Shown: one piece after another, positions 52,547 to 56,904 of the stretch
How the letters are laid out: each line of letters starts with the position of its first letter
Position numbering within the stretch: position 1 is the stretch's first letter
Source of the DNA: Chloroflexota bacterium
GTDB lineage: Bacteria > Chloroflexota > Anaerolineae > Anaerolineales > Villigracilaceae
DNA length: 56,904 nt
Direction of reading: 5' to 3'
NCBI GenBank assembly: GCA_029782225.1
Contig: JAKOVF010000052.1
Location: 1 to 56,904 of the forward strand
Position numbers and translations under genes: made by a program
Notes under the pieces: generated by a model
The model's input: the letters and a program-made list of their open reading frames with translations, nothing else
Told to the model about the DNA's origin: nothing
Databases searched by the model: none

Positions 52547-53380
52547 ATGTCAGAGAACAAACCAACCGAAGCATTCATCCGCGAAGTATGGCATTCCTAT
52601 CTTACAACTGGAAGCATGCCGCCCGGTGTAAATCCGCCCTGGTATGAACGGAAGGTCTTTCGGCCGTTGATCAGCCGCGTGCCGAAGAGTCCGCGCTGCG
52701 ATGTTTGTTATATTCCTTTCGAGGGATTGGGAGGCCGTTTCTCGAAAACGTTCCTGGGTGTCGAACCCTCAAAATTAAACCCGCACCTGTGCAATTTGTG
52801 TGAACGATATGCCCAGAAATATGATGGCGGTGTGGAACTCGAAATCTCGATGTTGTTCGTGGATGTGCGCGGCTCTACAACCATGGCAGAGGACATCCGG
52901 CCTGCAGAGTTTAGCCGGAAGATCGATCGATTCTACCGGGCCGTGACGGAGGTCTTTTACAGGAATAATGGATTCGTCGAAAAGCTGATCGGCGATGAAG
53001 TGGCAGGCTTCTTCGTCCCGGGATTTGCAGGGCCAAAACACGCAGCCGTTGCACTGGATACTGCAAAAAAGATCATGAAATCTCTGGGATACGGCAGCCC
53101 GTCCGGGCCCTGGATGCCCGCTGGAATCGGCATCAACACCGGTATCGCGTTTGTAGGCTCCGTCCATGCCGATGGTGGTGTGACGGATATCTCCATGCTC
53201 GGCGATTCAGTGAACACTGCCGCCCGTCTGACCTCTCTTGCTGGACCGGGAGAGATTCTGATCAGCGAAAGGGCCACAGAAGCCGCCGGGCTGCGAACGG
53301 AAGGAATGGAATCTCGCAGCCTGGAACTAAAAGGCAAGAGCAGGAAGGTATCGGCATGGGTTTTGAAGATGGCAAAGTGA
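52547..53380 (+). CDS. Class III adenylate/guanylate cyclase with N-terminal zinc ribbon
   Basis: 277 residues from ATG 52547 (AGAGG upstream). The first 90 residues contain CDVC (about 47) and CNLC (about 85), a likely four-cysteine zinc site. The cyclase domain follows with FVDVRGSTTMAED and LIGDEVAGFFVPG (metal Asp pair), GIGINTGIAFVGSV and GDSVNTAARLTSLAGPGEILIS, which has the intact Asn and Arg of the NTAAR motif. It should be active, making cAMP or cGMP; base choice cannot be read reliably. It has no membrane segment or sensor other than the zinc ribbon. Base composition is like the host's, unlike the nuclease gene before it. Confidence 0.88.
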   Translation: MSENKPTEAFIREVWHSYLTTGSMPPGVNPPWYERKVFRPLISRVPKSPRCDVCYIPFEGLGGRFSKTFLGVEPSKLNPHLCNLCERYAQKYDGGVELEISMLFVDVRGSTTMAEDIRPAEFSRKIDRFYRAVTEVFYRNNGFVEKLIGDEVAGFFVPGFAGPKHAAVALDTAKKIMKSLGYGSPSGPWMPAGIGINTGIAFVGSVHADGGVTDISMLGDSVNTAARLTSLAGPGEILISERATEAAGLRTEGMESRSLELKGKSRKVSAWVLKMAK

Positions 53381-53403
53381 TGAGGTCAAGGCAAACTAAA
53401 ACT

Positions 53404-53624
53404 ACCGGATATCGTCCTCCTTTACGATGACAGCTCTAGCCAATGGACAAAGCTTGGTCGCCGTCGCAAAAGTAGCGGAGGTGCAATTCCTCTCCCCAGC
53501 GGAATTTCCATTTGGCGGCTTTCGCGGCATGATTGTACATATCCTCGATGCAGAGTTCGACCGGCGTATATTTTCAGCACAAGGGCTGGTGCGCGCCAGA
53601 GCCGAACGAAGCAGAATTTCTTAA
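53404..53624 (+). pseudogene. Frameshifted, truncated DinB-family gene
   Basis: PDIVLLYDD in one frame (53405 on) continues, after a shift near 53427, as ALANGQSLVAVAKVAEVQFL and FPFGGFRGMIVHILDAEFDR in another. Together they match the first 60-70 residues of DinB-like metalloenzymes (LY.YN.WAN..L, then S.G.LR..LVHIL.AE with a metal His). The frame ends at 53624; the remaining two thirds of the family, including the other His ligands, are missing. Confidence 0.7.
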
Positions 53625-53636
53625 CCGATAGACAAT

Positions 53637-54083
53637 ATGACCATCACAGTTAGCCAGTTGATTCCCATCCTGCAGGTCGCCATCGGACCTGTCGTCCTGA
53701 TCTCCGGCGTAGGGCTGCTCATCCTTTCGCTGACCAATCGTCTCGGCCGCGTGATCGACCGGGGCCGCAGTTTGGTGCGGGAGATGCCGGAAATCCCGGA
53801 ACGGCATCGTTCCAATACCACACAGCAGCTTCATATCCTTTCGCGGCGGGCAAACCTGCTGCAGCGAGCGATTGTTTTTGCTACGTTTTGTGTGTTATTT
53901 GCTGCTGTACTTGTCATCACCCTGTTCTTCACCGCCGCCTTTCACATCGAAGATGCCTGGTTGATCGGCATCCTGTTCATCGCCGCGATGGGATCGCTCA
54001 TCACGGCGCTGGTCGCTTTTTTGCAGGAGCTGAACCAGTCACTGATCGCCTTCCGTCTGGACATCGGCGAAGACAGTAGATAA
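53637..54083 (+). CDS. DUF2721 family membrane protein
   Basis: 148 residues. SQLIPILQVAIGPVVLISGVGLLILSLTNRLGRVIDRGRSLVRE is the DUF2721 signature (first segment and TNRL.R..DR motif). A central basic helix (HILSRRANLLQRAI) is followed by two more hydrophobic segments, then ELNQSLIAFRLDIGED. Function unknown. The ribosome site is weak. The YwbE gene follows after 14 bases. Confidence 0.85.
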   Translation: MTITVSQLIPILQVAIGPVVLISGVGLLILSLTNRLGRVIDRGRSLVREMPEIPERHRSNTTQQLHILSRRANLLQRAIVFATFCVLFAAVLVITLFFTAAFHIEDAWLIGILFIAAMGSLITALVAFLQELNQSLIAFRLDIGEDSR

Positions 54084-54097
54084 ATGATTGATTTCCC

Positions 54098-54292
54098 ATG
54101 AATGGACAAAACCGCGCCAACATCAAGCCCGGCATGACCGTCTTGATCGTTCTCAAGAAAGATCAGTCCACCGGCAAATTGACCAAAGGCATCGTCAAGG
54201 ATATTCTCACAAAATCTCCGAACCACCCGCACGGTATCAAGGTCCGTCTGACGGATGGACAAGTGGGGCGGGTGAAGGAAATTGTGAATTAA
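54098..54292 (+). CDS. YwbE family protein
   Basis: 64-residue basic protein. NRANIKPGMTVLIVLKKDQSTGKLTKGIVKDILTKSPNHPHGIKVRLTDGQVGRVKEI matches YwbE/DUF2196 end to end, a small beta-barrel of KOW/SH3-like type. Possibly RNA-binding; function unproven. Confidence 0.88.
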   Translation: MNGQNRANIKPGMTVLIVLKKDQSTGKLTKGIVKDILTKSPNHPHGIKVRLTDGQVGRVKEIVN

Positions 54293-54321
54293 CCATATTC
54301 TATAAAAGCAGTGAGGAAATG

Positions 54322-54759
54322 ATGATTCGACAACTGGCACACCTGAATTTCGTAACAAACGATCTTGGTAGAATGATCGAGTTCTACGTGAACAAACTTG
54401 GCATGAAGGTCAAGTTCACGTTGAATAACAGGAAGGGTCAGCCCTTCGGTTATTACTTCGAGTGTGGAAACACAACCTTCATCGAGGTCTTCGACCAGGC
54501 GCTGGCCGCTGAGGAATGGGGCGGAAAAGTGGAAGAGTTGACAGCGGGCACCCGCTATCGGCATTTCTGCCTCGAGGTCACCGGCCTGGATGAATATTGC
54601 CGGCTGCTGAAAAGCAAAGGCGTCGATGTCACGGACATCACCCTTGGCATGGACAATTCGAGGCAGGCCTGGATCAACGATCCGGATGGCAATGCTATCG
54701 AACTGATGGAATATGGTCCGTCCAGCCTGCAGCTTACTGGATCAAAGGAGCAACAATGA
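54322..54759 (+). CDS. VOC-family (glyoxalase-like) protein
   Basis: 145 residues from the second of two tandem ATGs (54319, 54322); GAGGA at 54313 leaves only one base before the first, so the second is preferred. QLAHLNFVTNDLGRMIEFYVNKLGMKVKF provides the first VOC half with the metal His; FCLEVTGLDEYCRLLKSKGV and AWINDPDGNAIELMEY the second half with the DPDGN.IEL motif. A metal-dependent lyase, isomerase or dioxygenase of unknown substrate. Its stop overlaps the next start (ATGA). Confidence 0.87.
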   Translation: MIRQLAHLNFVTNDLGRMIEFYVNKLGMKVKFTLNNRKGQPFGYYFECGNTTFIEVFDQALAAEEWGGKVEELTAGTRYRHFCLEVTGLDEYCRLLKSKGVDVTDITLGMDNSRQAWINDPDGNAIELMEYGPSSLQLTGSKEQQ

Positions 54760-55079
54760 TCGGCAGAATCTGGCACGGATACACCACCCCTGAGAACGCA
54801 GACACATACGAAGACCTCCTCAAGGAGGAAATCTTCATTGGGATCCGGGATCGTTACATCCCGGGCTTTCAGGAAATCCAGTTGTTCCGCAGAAATGTGG
54901 AGAGCGAAGTGGAGTTCATCACCATCATGTGGTTCGATACCCTCGAATCGGTCAGTGCCTTTGCGGGAGAAGATTACGAAGGGGCTGTGGTCCCGCCTAA
55001 AGCGCGCGCTCTGCTCAAACGTTTCGATGAGCGCTCCCAGCATTACCAAGTCCGTGAGCGATTGACAGGAAGTGAATAA
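54756..55079 (+). CDS. ABM-like (antibiotic biosynthesis monooxygenase fold) protein
   Basis: 107 residues, start overlapping the VOC stop, AAGGAG 6 bases upstream. IGRIWHGYTTPENADTYEDLLKEE, PGFQEIQLFRRNVESEVEFITIMWFDTLESVSAFAGEDYEGAVVPPKARALL is the dimeric ferredoxin-like ABM pattern. Many such proteins have no known enzymatic role. Coupled to the VOC gene. Confidence 0.82.
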   Translation: MIGRIWHGYTTPENADTYEDLLKEEIFIGIRDRYIPGFQEIQLFRRNVESEVEFITIMWFDTLESVSAFAGEDYEGAVVPPKARALLKRFDERSQHYQVRERLTGSE

Positions 55080-55130
55080 CAATCCATTGTTTGGTCGCAA
55101 GATCAATCTTAGAGGTTCAAGCAGGTTCCC

Positions 55131-55850
55131 ATGCAAACAAAATATCGTGTGCAACGCATTCTCTGGTTCCTCATCCTGACAGGCACCATGACCTTTGCCT
55201 GCGCCATCCCAGCTCTCCCACTGCAAACCAGAGCAACGCCGACTCCCACGGGCCAGATCAACGCAATCGAAAATGGGACCACCGGGCCTGCCGTCGACAA
55301 GAGCAATTGGGGGGTATGGGCCGGGGGCATCACCAGTCACACCTCCCGCCAGTACATGGTGAATGGCGCAGTAGCCAACACCTGCACGACGGATTGGGCC
55401 ACAGACTTCATGTTTACCGTTGATCCCACTGGAAATGTGGACGGCATTGGCACTTCGTCATTATCTACCGGGCCTGATTGCTCACCCCATACTGTGTCTG
55501 GTAATAGCACAGGAATGGTGATTTCTGTAAAAGGCCGAGAAGACCAGAGCGCGTTCTATCTCAACCTGGGTATCATGGGCGTCGAACCTATGCCGTCCGT
55601 TGATTTCGGCGGATATTCTCTTCTCATCTCGAATGGTGCCTGTCCGCCGGTGATGCAGAGCATTACGATCCCCAAATTAGGTTCGACCTCTGCCGAGGCG
55701 CAGTTAGACCTGAGCGGTATCATGACGGGTTGCGCCGGTTCGAAAGATGACCTGATGACCAATCAGAGTCAGGTCAAACTGGAATACCGTTTCAAATGCA
55801 GCGAAAATCCATTTGGCAGCGATCCAAACGCGGACAAGATTTGTGAATAA
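55131..55850 (+). CDS. Secreted or lipid-anchored hypothetical protein
   Basis: 239 residues. An N-terminal signal (RILWFLILTGTMTFAC) ends at a Cys that could be lipidated, though the lipobox TFAC is poor. The mature part is Thr/Ser/Gly-rich and carries seven further cysteines, probably beta-structured and disulfide-bonded. No family recognised. Three bases separate it from the YrdB-like gene. Confidence 0.7.
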   Translation: MQTKYRVQRILWFLILTGTMTFACAIPALPLQTRATPTPTGQINAIENGTTGPAVDKSNWGVWAGGITSHTSRQYMVNGAVANTCTTDWATDFMFTVDPTGNVDGIGTSSLSTGPDCSPHTVSGNSTGMVISVKGREDQSAFYLNLGIMGVEPMPSVDFGGYSLLISNGACPPVMQSITIPKLGSTSAEAQLDLSGIMTGCAGSKDDLMTNQSQVKLEYRFKCSENPFGSDPNADKICE

Positions 55851-55852
55851 CC

Positions 55853-56212
55853 ATGGGAAAGAATCCAATTAACCTCGCGCTGCGCTTCTTCCTCGAGCTT
55901 GCCGGGCTTTTTGCCTTTGGCTATTACGGCTGGACTCAATTCAATGGCATCTTGCGTTTTCTGCTTGCCCTTGCGCTTCCCTTCATCGCCGCGGCCATCT
56001 GGGGAATCTTCCGGGTCCCCGGCGATGGAGGCGCACCGATTGTCCGTGTGGCCGGCGTCCTGCGCCTGTTGATCGAGGTGATTTACTTTGCATCTGCAAC
56101 CTGGTGTCTCTTTGCTGCGGGTGCTGTCACCGCAGGTTGGATCTTCGGATGCCTCACCCTATTTCACTACCTGATCTCCTATGACCGTCTTGCCTGGCTT
56201 ATCAAACAATAA
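55853..56212 (+). CDS. YrdB family membrane protein (DUF2568)
   Basis: 119 residues with four hydrophobic segments. NLALRFFLELAGLFAFGYYGWTQ, the FRVPGDGGAPIVRVAGVLRLLIEVIYF loop and the C-terminal segment match YrdB/DUF2568. Function unknown. It is probably translated together with the preceding gene. Confidence 0.88.
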   Translation: MGKNPINLALRFFLELAGLFAFGYYGWTQFNGILRFLLALALPFIAAAIWGIFRVPGDGGAPIVRVAGVLRLLIEVIYFASATWCLFAAGAVTAGWIFGCLTLFHYLISYDRLAWLIKQ

Positions 56213-56271
56213 GCTCTGAGTTTTCCTTATGCTATACTGATTTCAATGGATCAAGTCTGGAGAAGACTCTC

Positions 56272-56886
56272 ATGAAGAATCGTTATTGGGGATGGACATC
56301 CCGCTTCTTTTTCTGGATCCCTGGCCTGCTCGCCCTTTCATTGACCATTTTCCTCGCTGCGTGCGCTCCGGCCGCGACACAGAGCCCAACCCCGCAGGGT
56401 GAAGGCCCGCGCGACAACTGCGGATTTATCGAACCGTCCAATGCTGAAGTGCAGAAAATCCTTTCGGTTGGCAAGAGCCTGTTCACATCCCCGGATTGGG
56501 TCAAGAGCTACACGGTGGAACCCTACAAGATCACGGTCTCCCGCAACAATGACAAGGAAAGCGCAGTCGCTTACACCGAATATCTGATCTACACCTGTGG
56601 CTATACCCAGGAGGATATGAACAAATACTTTAACGACGCGGGATTCAACACCATTTTTTCAGGCTACGAAAGCCACAATATGGCGAACTTTTGCGAGAAT
56701 AAAGGACTCGCTTTATACAAGTTTGATCTGGTTGACAAAGGCACCGACTACATCGCCAACTACTGGGTCAAACAGCAGGATGACACGCACATCCTGGTCA
56801 TGATGCTGGTCTTTCCAAGGGAAAGCAGCACCAAGCTCGACGAGTACAGTGCACAGATCTTCCCCGAACTGACCCATTGTCCCTAG
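56272..56886 (+). CDS. Lipoprotein of unknown function
   Basis: 204 residues, GGAGAAG upstream. A long basic-then-hydrophobic signal ends in the clean lipobox LAAC (Cys about 31), followed by a short Pro/Thr linker (TQSPTPQGEGP). The mature domain has four cysteines (DNCGF, YTCGY, NFCEN, THCP) and looks alpha/beta. No family recognised. It is the last complete gene in the window. Confidence 0.78.
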   Translation: MKNRYWGWTSRFFFWIPGLLALSLTIFLAACAPAATQSPTPQGEGPRDNCGFIEPSNAEVQKILSVGKSLFTSPDWVKSYTVEPYKITVSRNNDKESAVAYTEYLIYTCGYTQEDMNKYFNDAGFNTIFSGYESHNMANFCENKGLALYKFDLVDKGTDYIANYWVKQQDDTHILVMMLVFPRESSTKLDEYSAQIFPELTHCP

Positions 56887-56904
56887 GCTCCATCACATTT
56901 TTGC

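Noticed and set aside
1..56904. CRISPR array, tRNA/rRNA genes, transposase or prophage genes
   Set aside because: No regularly spaced direct repeats, no RNA gene signatures and no transposase, integrase or phage structural proteins were recognised on either strand.

Overview
The window is a 56.9 kb piece of bacterial chromosome. Gene content points to Chloroflexota, probably class Anaerolineae: a polyphosphate glucokinase, cyclase/NTPase/TPR regulators, an nSTAND1 NTPase, lipoproteins with Thr/Pro-rich linkers, DUF885/DUF2721/YwbE/YrdB proteins and abundant palindromic intergenic repeats. This assignment is inference; there is no rRNA or other marker gene. No tRNA, rRNA, CRISPR array, phage module or complete insertion sequence was seen.

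Layout. 1-9.5 kb: an ABC exporter pair, fatty-acid desaturase, polyphosphate glucokinase, SUI1-like factor, small membrane proteins, an extended SDR, a YkvA protein and a DEAD-box helicase. 9.9-18.7 kb, all minus strand: a metabolic cluster with a methylcrotonyl-CoA-type carboxylase (carboxyltransferase, biotin carboxylase, separate biotin carrier), a MaoC hydratase and a CitE-like lyase, interleaved with an epimerase, a DUF1579 protein, an EamA transporter and a GNAT-like protein. This set resembles the leucine/itaconyl-CoA catabolic locus of mycobacteria. Divergent from it lies a thiolase-fold protein plus an OB-fold DUF35 protein (19.1-21.0 kb). The thiolase-like protein has Gly where the nucleophilic Cys should be, so the pair may be a retro-aldolase.

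21-36.6 kb: a dual-specificity-type phosphatase, two unrecognised proteins, a DUF885 protein, an 825-residue nSTAND1 NTPase with a C-terminal CvpA-like membrane domain (the best candidate for a new defence or signalling protein), MutS2, a GT-C glycosyltransferase, an SDR, an MFS transporter, an AIM24 protein and an M1 peptidase lipoprotein. 36.7-49.9 kb: a cyclase-NTPase-TPR regulator, TerC behind a yybP-ykoY-type manganese riboswitch with visible promoter and terminator, and a MarR regulator followed by two asymmetric heterodimeric ABC exporters.

49.9-56.9 kb: a class V aminotransferase, an AT-rich putative PD-(D/E)XK nuclease gene that looks inserted at the start of a broken dinB gene, a zinc-ribbon class III cyclase, a second dinB remnant, and several small proteins and lipoproteins.

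Several families of palindromic repeats punctuate the window. One family (ends GTCATTGCGAG / CTCGCAATGAC) repeatedly abuts stop codons. Another appears both between genes and inside the mutS2 coding sequence.
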